This document shows positions 41,003 to 48,838 of a stretch of 64,000 bases of DNA, piece after piece. Below the pieces are notes generated by a model that worked only from the letters and a program-made list of their open reading frames with translations, had not been told where the DNA came from and did not search any database. Each line of letters starts with the position of its first letter. Within the stretch, counting starts at the first letter, position 1. The DNA is from DATDDB01 sp035260545. GTDB taxonomy: Bacteria > Pseudomonadota > Gammaproteobacteria > Burkholderiales > Gallionellaceae. The position numbers were made by a program, and so were the translations under genes. The stretch lies in contig DATFUZ010000085.1 of the NCBI GenBank assembly GCA_035260545.1, positions 14,510 to 78,509 of the forward strand, read 5' to 3'.

Positions 41003-41758
41003 ATGCCCGACATCCAGACGGAGAAGATCGCCCTTTCCACCCGCGATGGCATCTGCCCCTGCCACGTCTACCATCCCACCGGAAACGGCCCCTGGCCGGC
41101 CGTGCTGGTATACATGGACGGCATCGGCATCCGCCCCGCCATGCTGGAAGTGGGCGAGCGCCTGGCGGGCTACGGCTATTTCGCCATGCTACCGGACCTG
41201 TTTTATCGCACCGGCCCCTATGCGCCGAAAAACGCGCGCACCGTGTTCGTGGACCCGGAGCAGCGCAAGGAGCACCTGGAAAAATTCATGCCGCAGCTGA
41301 GCGCGGCCAATATCATGTCCGACACGCAGGCTTTCCTCGACTACCTCGACGGCCGCGCGGATGTGCAGCGCGGCGGCATAGCCACCACCGGCTATTGCCG
41401 CGGCGGAAATCTCTCGCTGACGGCCGCGGGCACCTACCCCGAGCGCATCGTGGCCTGCGCCTCCTATCATGGCAGCCGCCTGGCAAACGACCAACCGGAC
41501 AGCCCGCATCTGCTGGCGCCGCGCATCAAGGCCCGGGTGTACATCGGCGGCGCCAGCGAGGACGCGACCTTCCCCGATGACATGAAGCAGCGCCTGGAAC
41601 AGGCGCTGACGGCTGCGGGCGTCGAGCACACCATCGAGACCTATCCCGCCCACCACGGCTGGGTGCTGAGCGACACTCTGGCCTATAACGCGGAAGCGGC
41701 CGAACGCCACTGGCAAACGCTCACCGCCCTGCTAGCCGAAACGCTCAAGCGCGCATGA
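41003..41758 (+). CDS. Dienelactone hydrolase family protein
   Basis: The 251-aa alpha/beta hydrolase has a Cys nucleophile in GYCRGG (about residue 133), a catalytic Asp in the SEDATFPDD region and His in PAHHGWV. Members open dienelactones in chlorocatechol breakdown, but many act on other esters. The absence of other aromatic-degradation genes here argues for a general role. GAGAGGA precedes the ATG. It overlaps acpH by 4 nt. Confidence 0.9.
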   Translation: MPDIQTEKIALSTRDGICPCHVYHPTGNGPWPAVLVYMDGIGIRPAMLEVGERLAGYGYFAMLPDLFYRTGPYAPKNARTVFVDPEQRKEHLEKFMPQLSAANIMSDTQAFLDYLDGRADVQRGGIATTGYCRGGNLSLTAAGTYPERIVACASYHGSRLANDQPDSPHLLAPRIKARVYIGGASEDATFPDDMKQRLEQALTAAGVEHTIETYPAHHGWVLSDTLAYNAEAAERHWQTLTALLAETLKRA

Positions 41759-42345
41759 ACTTCCTCGCACATGCCCTGCTTTCCGGCAATGAATCCCACC
41801 TGATCGTGGGCGGCGTCGCCGGCGACTGGGTGAAGGGCCCGCTGCCCGGCAGCTTGCCCGCCGACCTCGCGCGCGGCGTCGCCTTGCACCGCGCGATAGA
41901 CCACTATGCCGAGACCCATCCCGCCTTCTGCCGCAGCCGCGGACGTGTCTCCAAACCGCGCAAGCGCTACGCCGGCATCCTGGTGGACATCTTCTACGAC
42001 CACCTGCTCGCGCGCGACTGGGAGAACGTGCACCACCGCCCGCTGCACGATTACTGCGCCCAGGTGTACGAGATGATAGCGGCACGCCTGGACGACCTCC
42101 CGCCCGATGCCCACCACGCCCTGCAGCTGATGGCCAGCCAGGACTGGCTCTCCAGCTATGCCACGATAGAAGGCATCGCCGACGTGATGCGGCGCATGGC
42201 GCGCCGCGTGCGCCATCCCGAAATGATGGAGCACAGCGAGCAGGAACTGGTCGAACATTTCGAGGGATTCAGCGAAGACTACCGGGAATGGCTGGCGGAC
42301 ATTACGGTGTTTTGCAGGGAGTGGCGGGAACGGACGGAATTGTGA
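41755..42345 (+). CDS. acpH: Acyl-carrier-protein phosphodiesterase
   Basis: AcpH removes the 4'-phosphopantetheine arm from ACP. The 196-aa protein starts MNFLAHALLSG and has GDWVKG, the HRAIDHYAETHP metal-binding motif and ILVDIFYDHLLARDW, all typical of the family, and it is of normal length. It starts inside the stop of the hydrolase gene (ATGA) and ends the unit; repeat-rich non-coding DNA follows. Confidence 0.92.
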   Translation: MNFLAHALLSGNESHLIVGGVAGDWVKGPLPGSLPADLARGVALHRAIDHYAETHPAFCRSRGRVSKPRKRYAGILVDIFYDHLLARDWENVHHRPLHDYCAQVYEMIAARLDDLPPDAHHALQLMASQDWLSSYATIEGIADVMRRMARRVRHPEMMEHSEQELVEHFEGFSEDYREWLADITVFCREWRERTEL

Positions 42346-42474
42346 GGTTGTCGATGGGTCAGGCGGTGTTCGCGATCGGTCGCCTGGGCAGCCTGTCCCC
42401 TCTCCCTTTGGGGGAGGGTTAGGGAGGGGCAAGGGGGGCGGCACTTGTTCTAATTGACCGGGCGTCGTTCAATG

Positions 42475-42700
42475 GTTAGCGCGGGGGGCGGCCCCGCATG
42501 CCGGTTACTTTCTTTGCCTGTGCAAAGAAAGTAACCAAAGAAAGCACACCCCAGTGCGCCAGCCTGCGGCTACCCTGCGTTGCTCGGCAGAACAGGCCTC
42601 CGCGTAAACTCGCACGACCCACACTCCGTGCGGCCACGTGCTCGAACATACGCGTCGGACGTCCCCTGCCCTGCCTGCGCGACTCGGTGGCGCACAGGGG
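42475..42700 (+). repeat. Palindrome-headed interspersed repeat, copy R1
   Basis: The element begins TTAGCGCGGGG and carries a perfect 15-bp palindrome, GGTTACTTTCTTTGC (42503-42517) and GCAAAGAAAGTAACC (42522-42536), with loop CTGT. It continues CAAAGAAAGCACACC and ends CGACTCGGTGGCGCACAGGGG. The blocks GTAAACTCGCACGA, GTGCGGCCACGTGCTCGAACATACGCGTCGGAC and GCGCGACTCGGTGGCGCACAGGGG recur inverted at 48501-48785. It makes up most of the 530-bp gap after acpH. A short open frame inside it is not a gene. Confidence 0.8.
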
Positions 42701-42813
42701 ATAGACTTTTCATAGTTCCGGTCCGGAGAAGGCGGAACGACGCGGCGACAATCAGGGGCTGCGGGAAGATCCTGTAGCTACGTTAACCCGCCCCGCAGCG
42801 ACTGCATGCTATA

Positions 42814-42854
42814 GCTACCCAAGTGCTATTAGCTGTTGAACTTATTTGGGTAGC
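42814..42854. promoter_or_regulatory. Inverted repeat upstream of an orphan gene
   Basis: GCTACCCAA (42814-42822) and TTGGGTAGC (42846-42854) are perfect inverted repeats 23 nt apart, ending 23 nt before the ATG of the 113-aa gene. It could be an operator or a leader hairpin close to the ribosome-binding site. No known riboswitch fits. Confidence 0.5.
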
Positions 42855-42877
42855 AAATCAGTTTACTCTGGGAGCGC

Positions 42878-43219
42878 ATGATGGATAACGGCTGGGCGGC
42901 GATTATTGGTGCGGGCGTTGGTGTAATCGGAACGCTTAGTACAACCAGCCTTAACGCCTACCTTAGTCGAAAGCGACCGGACCCGGCGGACATGGCGGCA
43001 AAACAGCTGCTAATAGATATGCTTTCAACGAACGAATTTCGTTGGCGCCAGATTCGCACATTATCAAATGTCATCGGCCTCCCTGAGGAGTCGACGCGAA
43101 AACTACTGCTGGAAATCGGCGCGCGTGGTTCGGAAAGAAACCCGGACCTTTGGGGTCTCGTTTCCCGACACCCGCTGCCGCCGCATGGAGGAGTCCCGGA
43201 CCCAACATTGCCTTATTAG
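42878..43219 (+). CDS. Small hypothetical protein with N-terminal membrane helix
   Basis: The 113-aa protein starts with a TM-like helix (WAAIIGAGVGVIGTLSTTSLNAYL, about 5-28) and a basic SRKRPD stop-transfer. A soluble domain follows (about 40-85, AAKQLLIDMLSTNEFRWRQIRTLSNVIGLPEESTRKLLLEIGARG). Its helix-turn-helix pattern looks like a winged helix, with Ile-Gly-Leu-Pro-Glu-Glu-Ser-Thr in the turn and recognition-helix place. The C-terminus is Pro-rich. Codons are less GC-biased than in its neighbours, which with the flanking repeats suggests transfer. A GGGAG site precedes the ATG. The family is unknown to me. Confidence 0.72.
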   Translation: MMDNGWAAIIGAGVGVIGTLSTTSLNAYLSRKRPDPADMAAKQLLIDMLSTNEFRWRQIRTLSNVIGLPEESTRKLLLEIGARGSERNPDLWGLVSRHPLPPHGGVPDPTLPY

Positions 43220-43230
43220 GAGACCCAAAA

Positions 43231-43262
43231 ACAAAGAAGGCAGCCTAAGCTGCCTTCTTTGT
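43231..43262 (+). terminator. Strong intrinsic hairpin after the orphan gene
   Basis: A perfect 14-bp stem (43231-43244 with 43249-43262) around the loop CTAA lies 11 nt after the stop. The stem itself ends in TTCTTTGT on the 3' side and AAAGAA on the 5' side, so it can work in both directions (orphan gene on plus, efp on minus). Confidence 0.8.
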
Positions 43263-43264
43263 GC

Positions 43265-43389
43265 TCAAAAAACGTCGCGAGGATGGTCAGCTGCAAGGCG
43301 CACGGCGCGGAGGCACCGGAATGTACACGTAGTACATGAGGATGCCGAGCACCGCGCAACGCCGCAGATGACTACCGCAGCAGTTTTTT
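43265..43389 (+). repeat. Interspersed hairpin repeat, copy D (short subtype)
   Basis: It runs from CAAAAAACGTCGCGAGGATGG to GACTACCGCAGCAGTTTTTT. The apical part GAATGTACACGTAGTACATGAGGATGCC is the short subtype, as in copy B. The 3' T-run runs into the efp stop codon (TTA on the plus strand at 43388-43390). It lies between converging genes, directly after the perfect terminator of the orphan gene. Confidence 0.8.
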
Positions 43390-43948
43390 AGGCGGTTGCG
43401 CGCTTCTTGAACTCGTTGGTGCGGGTATCGATCTCGATCTTGTCGCCGATCTCGATGAAGGCCGCCACGGGCAGTTCGAAACCGGTGTTGATCTTGGCGG
43501 GCTTCATCACCTTGCCGGAGGTGTCGCCGCGCACGGCGGGCTCGGTGTAGATCACTTCGCGCACCACGGTGTTGGGCAGTTCGACGGAGATGGCCTTCTC
43601 GTCGTAGAACACCACTTCGCAGGGCATGCCGTCTTCGATGTAGTTGATGGCGTCGCCCAGGTTATCCTTCTCGACTTCGTACTGGTTGTATTCCTCGTCC
43701 ATGAACACATACATGGGGTCGGCGTAGTAGGAATAGGTGCATTCCTTGCGGTCGAGGATGATCTGGTCGAACTTGTCGTCTGCGGCGTACACAGCTTCGC
43801 TCGGTGCTTCGCTCAGCAGGTTCTTGAACTTGAATTTCACCACCGAGCCATTGCGGCCCGAACGGGAGTATTCGGCTTTTTGCACCACCAGCGGCTGGCC
43901 GTTGACCATCACCACGTTTCCGGCGCGCAGTTCCTGGGCTATCTTCAT
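43388..43948 (-). CDS. efp: Elongation factor P (Arg32, EarP-modified type)
   Basis: EF-P relieves ribosome stalling at polyproline. The 186-aa chain has the KOW-like domain I, with the loop YSRSGRNGS carrying Arg32 at the tip, and OB domains II and III (VVFYDEKAISVELPNTV, PVAAFIEIGDKIEIDTRTNEF). Arg32, rather than Lys34, is the residue rhamnosylated by EarP, whose gene lies 15 nt upstream. The stop codon overlaps the T-run of repeat copy D, which may serve as its terminator. Confidence 0.97.
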   Translation of the reverse strand: MKIAQELRAGNVVMVNGQPLVVQKAEYSRSGRNGSVVKFKFKNLLSEAPSEAVYAADDKFDQIILDRKECTYSYYADPMYVFMDEEYNQYEVEKDNLGDAINYIEDGMPCEVVFYDEKAISVELPNTVVREVIYTEPAVRGDTSGKVMKPAKINTGFELPVAAFIEIGDKIEIDTRTNEFKKRATA

Positions 43949-43963
43949 GATCTGTCTTCCTGG

Positions 43964-45268
43964 CTAATTCTGGAAATTAAAGTCGCGCATTGTACCAATT
44001 TCCCCGAAAAAATCCAGCAGATTCAATGCGAGACTGTTTCCGGAAAGTTGCTGCGCCCATGCATGTGCATGCTTCGCGAGGATAGACTGCCGGGCAGCAA
44101 ATTCGTTCCATGCCGGTAGGGTTTTTCCCTCTCCATTCCAGCCTTCCCACAGCGCCCGCAGCGGGCCGGCCGCCTCCTCGGGCAGGCCCGCGCAGTATTT
44201 GTCGAGGAAGGCGCGGAGTTTTTGCATATGCACCCCGTCGTGCTGCGGATAGATATGCCAAATCAGTGGCTTGCCAGCCCATTGCGCGCGCACGAAGGAA
44301 TCCTCGCCGCGCACGAAATTCACGTCGCAGGCCCACAACAGTTGGTCGTAGCGCGCCTGCTCGACGAAGGGCAGTACGTGAACCTTGAGCCTGCCGCGCT
44401 GCCACGTATCGCCCGCCCGGCCTGCGTCCGTGCCGAAAAAGCCGGCCACCTGCGGCAGGGCGCGCCCTTCGGGCACCAGGCAGGTAAGCGGCTGGCTGCC
44501 TGCCGCCCACAGCCCAAGAAGTTCGCTAATCGCTGGATTTTCATAGGAAAAAAGCGAGATTCGCTGTTCGTCTTCCGCCTGAGGCGGCAGCTCCAGCCCT
44601 TGCCAGAAGGCGGCAAGCGCGGCCGGATCGTTCTGGAAGGCGTCGCGCCGCGCAATGAGGTCGCCCTCCAGCAGCAATCCGCCGGTCTTGCGGGTAAAGC
44701 CGGGGAAGAAGAAGTGCTTCACCAGCGGCAGATTGGGGCGCGGCGAGGGCAGCTTGTGGCAGCCTTCCACCCAGTCCTCTGCAGACAGATATTCAAGATT
44801 GATCCAGACCGGCTTGCGCTGCGCCAACGGAGTGTCTGCTGTGTTGGCCGCGGGCTCGTCCGCCTCGCCGTACTGCCCGGTACTGTCTCGTTGGCCTCGC
44901 CCTCGCCGCCTTGCATCCATCTCCGTTTGCGAACCGGATATTTCCGAAGAGGCGCTGGTGACCGCCGCCATCGCCTGTATGTATTTTTCCGGCAGTTCGC
45001 AGGCAAAGGCCTCGATCACCAGCGCCGCGGGTTCCACCTCCGGGAAGTCCCTGGGCCAGCGGCACACTTCCACCTCGCGGCACAGCTGCGACTCCAGCCC
45101 CACATCCAGCTCGGGACACAGACGCTGCAAGGTGTGCAGGTCGTCCAGCCACAGCCGCACGGCAACCCCATGCTCGTGCGCAAGCTGCCGCGCCAGGCGC
45201 CAGCTCACGCCGATGTCGCCGTAGTTGTCCACCACGGCGCAGAAAATGTCGCAGGTGATCTTGTTCAT
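43964..45268 (-). CDS. earP: EF-P arginine rhamnosyltransferase EarP
   Basis: EarP transfers rhamnose from dTDP-beta-L-rhamnose to Arg32 of EF-P. The 434-aa protein has the N-terminal VVDNYGDIGVSWRLARQL motif with Asp14 and Asp18, PVWINLEYLSAEDWVEG, the C-terminal sugar-nucleotide site region ACDVNFVRGEDSFVRAQWAGKPLIWHIYPQ and the KHFFFPGF motif. Usual length is about 370-390 aa. The excess is a hydrophilic, low-complexity insert at about residues 103-150 (Ser, Glu, Arg, Gly-rich) between LPEKYIQAM and RKPVWINLEY. The start MNKITCDIFC is normal for the family. Confidence 0.95.
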   Translation of the reverse strand: MNKITCDIFCAVVDNYGDIGVSWRLARQLAHEHGVAVRLWLDDLHTLQRLCPELDVGLESQLCREVEVCRWPRDFPEVEPAALVIEAFACELPEKYIQAMAAVTSASSEISGSQTEMDARRRGRGQRDSTGQYGEADEPAANTADTPLAQRKPVWINLEYLSAEDWVEGCHKLPSPRPNLPLVKHFFFPGFTRKTGGLLLEGDLIARRDAFQNDPAALAAFWQGLELPPQAEDEQRISLFSYENPAISELLGLWAAGSQPLTCLVPEGRALPQVAGFFGTDAGRAGDTWQRGRLKVHVLPFVEQARYDQLLWACDVNFVRGEDSFVRAQWAGKPLIWHIYPQHDGVHMQKLRAFLDKYCAGLPEEAAGPLRALWEGWNGEGKTLPAWNEFAARQSILAKHAHAWAQQLSGNSLALNLLDFFGEIGTMRDFNFQN

Positions 45269-45351
45269 TGAGGCCACCATGCTACAGCAGCCATGCGGGG
45301 AATGCGATGCCGCGCGCCCCGTCCTTGCCCTTGGGGCGATCCCGCCCTGCG

Positions 45352-45621
45352 TCAGGCAAAGAACATGGATTCCAGGTCGTGGCGCGAGTAGGCGCGAAAG
45401 GCGAGCATGGTCTCGGTATGCAGGACGTGATCGACCGTAACCAGCTTGCGGGTGACGAGATCGGCAAGGTCGTCGTTCGCCGCAACGCGCACGATGGCCA
45501 CAAGATCGTAGCTCCCGCTGACGGAGTACACTTCGGAAATCTCCTCCATGCCCGCAAGCTTTTCGGCGACCTCGTTGATCCACGCCCGTTCCACATTCAG
45601 CAGAATGATGGCTGTAACCAT
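45352..45621 (-). CDS. Stand-alone Lrp/AsnC-type RAM domain protein
   Basis: The 89-aa protein consists only of the ligand-binding alpha-beta sandwich of Lrp/AsnC regulators: VTAIILLNVERAWINEVAEKLAGMEEISEVYSVSGSYDLVAIVRV, then LADLVTRKLVTVDHVLHTETMLAF. There is no HTH. Such SMART-like proteins form octamers that bind amino acids or modulate full-length Lrp proteins. The start MVTAII at 45621 is the family's usual N-terminus. It lies 84 nt before earP, perhaps in one transcript. Confidence 0.9.
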   Translation of the reverse strand: MVTAIILLNVERAWINEVAEKLAGMEEISEVYSVSGSYDLVAIVRVAANDDLADLVTRKLVTVDHVLHTETMLAFRAYSRHDLESMFFA

Positions 45622-45758
45622 GATGCCCCTCCTCTTCGATGATGGTTTGCCCGCAGCGGCCGGCCTATATTACCAGTTTGACCACCGTGGCGCGGCCGGG
45701 AGCCGCCATCGCATGGCGGAATATGGGAGAAGAGAGCAGAGAATGGCGGCTTTCGCCC

Positions 45759-45980
45759 TCAGCCGCCGCCGTTGTGCTTCTCGACGGCCACGATGCGCAG
45801 CGGCTTGTCTTCCACGACTTCGACGGTGTCGCCCACGCGCACGTCGTATACCGCCCCGTGCCGCGCGCGCAGCGCATCCACATCGAGCACCGCCTCCACC
45901 TCCGCTCCGCCGATCAGGCGGACCGTGCATTCCGTCACGCCCCGGCATGAGATCAACGTCACCTTTGTTGTCGACTGCAT
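45759..45980 (-). CDS. Small hypothetical protein
   Basis: The 73-aa product (MQSTTKVTLISCRGVTECTVRLIGGAEVEAVLDVDALRARHG onward) is predicted to be all beta with one helix; VYDVRVGDTVEVVEDKPLRIVAVEKH suggests a small barrel. GGAGG 5 nt before the ATG supports the start. The longer open frame (to 46301) is out of keeping in composition. No family recognised. It lies between the methyltransferase and RAM genes, all on the minus strand. Confidence 0.65.
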   Translation of the reverse strand: MQSTTKVTLISCRGVTECTVRLIGGAEVEAVLDVDALRARHGAVYDVRVGDTVEVVEDKPLRIVAVEKHNGGG

Positions 45981-46141
45981 ATCAACCTCCGCCTCACCAT
46001 CAATCGAAAACACTTGCAGAATGGGGCTGTGCGCGGCGCAGCACTCTCCCGCAATACCGCGGGCTGCGTCCCGCCTGCTCTCCCGTAGCGTAATCGACGG
46101 TGGCGCGAAACACAAGCGGCCGACGGCGTGCCCGCAGGTGT

Positions 46142-46903
46142 TCAGCTGAACGCCCCCTCGGCCCACGAGGGCAGGCTCGCGCAAAAAATATGCGTACCCT
46201 CGGAAAGGCTGCCGAAGTTCCAGCCATATTGCTGTCCCAGCCGGCCCAGGCTTTCCCGCGAGAACAGGCTGATGTGCCCATTGCGCGGCGTGGCATACCA
46301 CCAGGCGAGCCGCTCATTAAAAGCGATGTGCCCATCCGAAAGCATGGTTGAAAACAGGATCATTCCATCAGTTGCAAGCAAGCCGCGCAGGTCCTCCATC
46401 AGCCGGCGGACGTCCGCGACATGCTCGAACACCTCGAACGCCGTGACGAGTTGGAATGACCCGAGTTCGCTGATCGTGACATGCCCTGCACCGAACGGAT
46501 CGTAACTGACCGATTTCCAGCCCGCTTCGCGAAGCACCGCGGACATCACGCCATTACCGCCGCCATAGTCCAGATGCCGAATGCCGCGCACGCTGTCGCC
46601 GAACATCGAAAGCAGCACTGCGGCATTCGCCCGCGGCCGCTTGTCCTGATAATCGGGGTCGATGAGAGCATATTTTGCGTTGTATATCCTCTCCGCAAAG
46701 TCGTCTGGCGTCCACCGCGCGAACTCGGGCGCGAAACTGAATCCGCAGCCATGGCACATGACGTAATCCACCGCAACCCCGGACGGTTCCAGAACCCTTC
46801 CCCGCCCGTCCTCGCAGGTCCGGTTGAAATCCACCGTATCGAGCAGGGAACAAGCGCCGCCGCAAATCGGGCAACTCAAATTGTCGAGCATGCTCATCCT
46901 CAT
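46142..46903 (-). CDS. Class I methyltransferase with N-terminal zinc ribbon
   Basis: The 253-aa protein begins with CPICGG and later CHGCGF, a zinc-ribbon pair seen in C-methyltransferase-like proteins for sugars. A SAM-binding fold follows: HLDYGGGNGVMSAVL (motif I), VTAFEVFEHVADV (motif II region) and LLATDGMILFSTML. The C-terminus has NERLAWWYATPRNGHISLFSRESL. This kind is often found near polysaccharide genes, but the neighbours here do not show such a cluster. ATG at 46903 is one of several close in-frame starts. Confidence 0.85.
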   Translation of the reverse strand: MRMSMLDNLSCPICGGACSLLDTVDFNRTCEDGRGRVLEPSGVAVDYVMCHGCGFSFAPEFARWTPDDFAERIYNAKYALIDPDYQDKRPRANAAVLLSMFGDSVRGIRHLDYGGGNGVMSAVLREAGWKSVSYDPFGAGHVTISELGSFQLVTAFEVFEHVADVRRLMEDLRGLLATDGMILFSTMLSDGHIAFNERLAWWYATPRNGHISLFSRESLGRLGQQYGWNFGSLSEGTHIFCASLPSWAEGAFS

Positions 46904-46964
46904 GAAAACGCGACGCCGCGCGCCGCAGCCCAACACTACGCGCAAAGCCTATGCATGGCAAGGC

Positions 46965-48164
46965 TCACTCCGTGCGCAGCGCCTCCACCGGGTCCAGCCG
47001 TGCGGCGCGCATGGCCGGGGCCACGCCTGCCGCCAGGCCAATGGCTATGGCGGTAAACTCGGCCAGCACCGCGAAAAACAGCGGCGTGTGCACCGGCAGG
47101 TCGTGGAAGATCCAGTGCAGCGCCTGCGCGATTCCCACCCCCATCGCCAGTCCGCCCAGGCCGCCGAGCGCCGAGAGCAGCATGGCCTCGCCCAGAAACA
47201 GGGTCAGCACCTGGCGCTGTTGCGCACCCAGCGCGCGCAGGAGGCCGATCTCGGCGGTGCGTTCGGTAACCGACATGGTCATGATGGTGAGTATGCCCAC
47301 CGCCCCCACCACCAGCGAAATGCCGCCCAGCGCACCGACGGCGAACGTCAGCACGGAGAGCACCGAATTCAGCACGTCCAGCGCCTCCTCCTGCGAGATC
47401 ACGGTGAAATCCTCGCGCCCGTGGCGCGCGATCAGCCGCTGCTTGATCAGCGCGACGACCGTAGTCACGTCGGCACTGGGCTGGTAGCTCACCTGGACTT
47501 CCATCAGCCCCACGCGATTGAACAGCTCCATCGCCCGCGCTGCGGGGATGAACACCGTATCGTCCAGGTCCAGGCCCAGCACCTGGCCCTTGGGCTCCAT
47601 CACCCCTATCACCCGGAAGCGCTCCCCGCCCACGCGCAGATAGCTGCCCAGCGGGTTTTGCGAACCATACAGCTCGTTTGCCACCTTGGCCCCCAGCACC
47701 ACCAGCGCACGCGCCCGGGTGTTGTCCTCATCCGGCCAGAAGCTGCCGCTCTGCACCTTCATCGTGAACGCGCTCGCGAACTCCCGCCCCTCCCCGAACA
47801 CCGTCGTGCGCCGCGTCTTGCCCCCGTAGCGCACGTCGGCATTGCCCATCACGCTCACATTCACATGCTGCACATAGGGCAAATGGCGCAGCGCATCCGC
47901 ATCGTCCAGCGTCAGCGCGCGGACCGAACCGAACACCCCCACATTCGTCCCCTGCACCTGCGTCTTGCCCGGCTGAATGGTGACAATGTTCGTGCCGAAC
48001 TGCGAAAACTCCGCCAGCACGAACTGGTGCAGCCCCTCGCCTATGGAAGTGAGCAGAATCACCGCCGTGATGCCGATCGCGATCCCCAGCGCAGTGAGAA
48101 AGCTGCGCAGCTTCGCAGAGGTGAAGCTGGAGGTGGTGAGTTTCACGAGATCAGGGAATAGCAC
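46965..48164 (-). CDS. MacB/FtsX-type ABC permease
   Basis: The 399-aa protein has TM1 near residues 22-42 (FLTALGIAIGITAVILLTSIGEG) and a large periplasmic MacB_PCD-like domain (about 50-265). Three C-terminal TM helices of the FtsX fold follow (about 275-300, 320-350, 365-385) with the ERTAEIGLLRALGA motif and the end MRAARLDPVEALRTE. It has no ATPase domain; the LolD-type ATPase is at 50134-50814. Type VII (mechanotransmission) transporters use such permeases to drive periplasmic work with a MacA-like adaptor. Confidence 0.93.
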   Translation of the reverse strand: MLFPDLVKLTTSSFTSAKLRSFLTALGIAIGITAVILLTSIGEGLHQFVLAEFSQFGTNIVTIQPGKTQVQGTNVGVFGSVRALTLDDADALRHLPYVQHVNVSVMGNADVRYGGKTRRTTVFGEGREFASAFTMKVQSGSFWPDEDNTRARALVVLGAKVANELYGSQNPLGSYLRVGGERFRVIGVMEPKGQVLGLDLDDTVFIPAARAMELFNRVGLMEVQVSYQPSADVTTVVALIKQRLIARHGREDFTVISQEEALDVLNSVLSVLTFAVGALGGISLVVGAVGILTIMTMSVTERTAEIGLLRALGAQQRQVLTLFLGEAMLLSALGGLGGLAMGVGIAQALHWIFHDLPVHTPLFFAVLAEFTAIAIGLAAGVAPAMRAARLDPVEALRTE

Positions 48165-48250
48165 GCTTGTTCCTTATTTCCCGTGGGTCGCGTTGACTGA
48201 CGTGATGGGTCCCGCGGTGCGCATTGCTTGTCGCCGGGGTTGCCGGCAGC

Positions 48251-48450
48251 AAGTTACCTTTCTTGTCTTGCCAAGAAAGGTAACCCAAAGAAGGCGCCCC
48301 CGGTGCGCCGCCGCTGCGCGGGCCCTTGCTCGGGCCCATTCTCGCGGGGGCTGCGCAACTCGCCCTCGCGGCTCCGCCGCTCGAAGCTCGAACAATGCTC
48401 GCCCAAACCTCCGCTCGCCTGCACCCGATCGTCGGGACGGCGCACAGGGG
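48251..48450 (+). repeat. Palindrome-headed interspersed repeat, copy R3 (variant)
   Basis: It is headed by the perfect 13-bp palindrome GTTACCTTTCTTG / CAAGAAAGGTAAC, followed by CCAAAGAAGGCGCCCC and ending with GGCGCACAGGGG as in R1. Compared with R1 the palindrome differs at three positions in each arm, each change compensated in the other arm. It faces R2 across 50 bp, filling the 674-bp gap between the two permease genes. Confidence 0.75.
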
Positions 48451-48500
48451 CAAATGGAGGCCGGCAATACAACTCTGCTTGATACTACAAAGCGCCCGGC

Positions 48501-48785
48501 CCCCTGTGCGCCACCGAGTCGCGCAGCACCCGCAAGGGGTACGCCGTGGTTGTAAGGGGCTAAAGCCCCAACAACACACGCTGGCAGGGCAGGAGGTGTC
48601 CGACGCGTATGTTCGAGCACGTGGCCGCACGTCGTGCGGTTCGTGCGAGTTTACGCGGAGGCCTGGGCTGCCGAGCAACGCAGGGCATCCCCGAAGGGAT
48701 GGCGCACCGGGGCGGCGTTTCTTTGCCTACTTTCTTTGGCCGCGCAAAGAAAGTAATCGGCTTGCGGGGCCGCCCCCCGCGCTAA
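48501..48785 (-). repeat. Palindrome-headed interspersed repeat, copy R2 (inverted)
   Basis: This is the reverse complement of R1, with an extra segment near 48530-48590. It starts CCCCTGTGCGCCACCGAGTCGCGC, contains GTCCGACGCGTATGTTCGAGCACGTGGCCGCAC and GTGCGAGTTTACGCGGAGGCCTG, and ends with ACTTTCTTTGGCCGCGCAAAGAAAGT and GGGGCCGCCCCCCGCGCTAA. The R2 palindrome is imperfect in its loop but intact in its arms. Confidence 0.78.
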
Positions 48786-48838
48786 GCGACGAATTCCGCC
48801 GAACAGATCAGCAAACACGCCAGAAAAAACCATCCCCC

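Noticed and set aside
42498..42704. 68-aa plus-strand open frame inside repeat R1
   Set aside because: The sequence is the repeat itself, including its palindrome; such frames are often annotated as proteins but have no codon bias or conserved domain.
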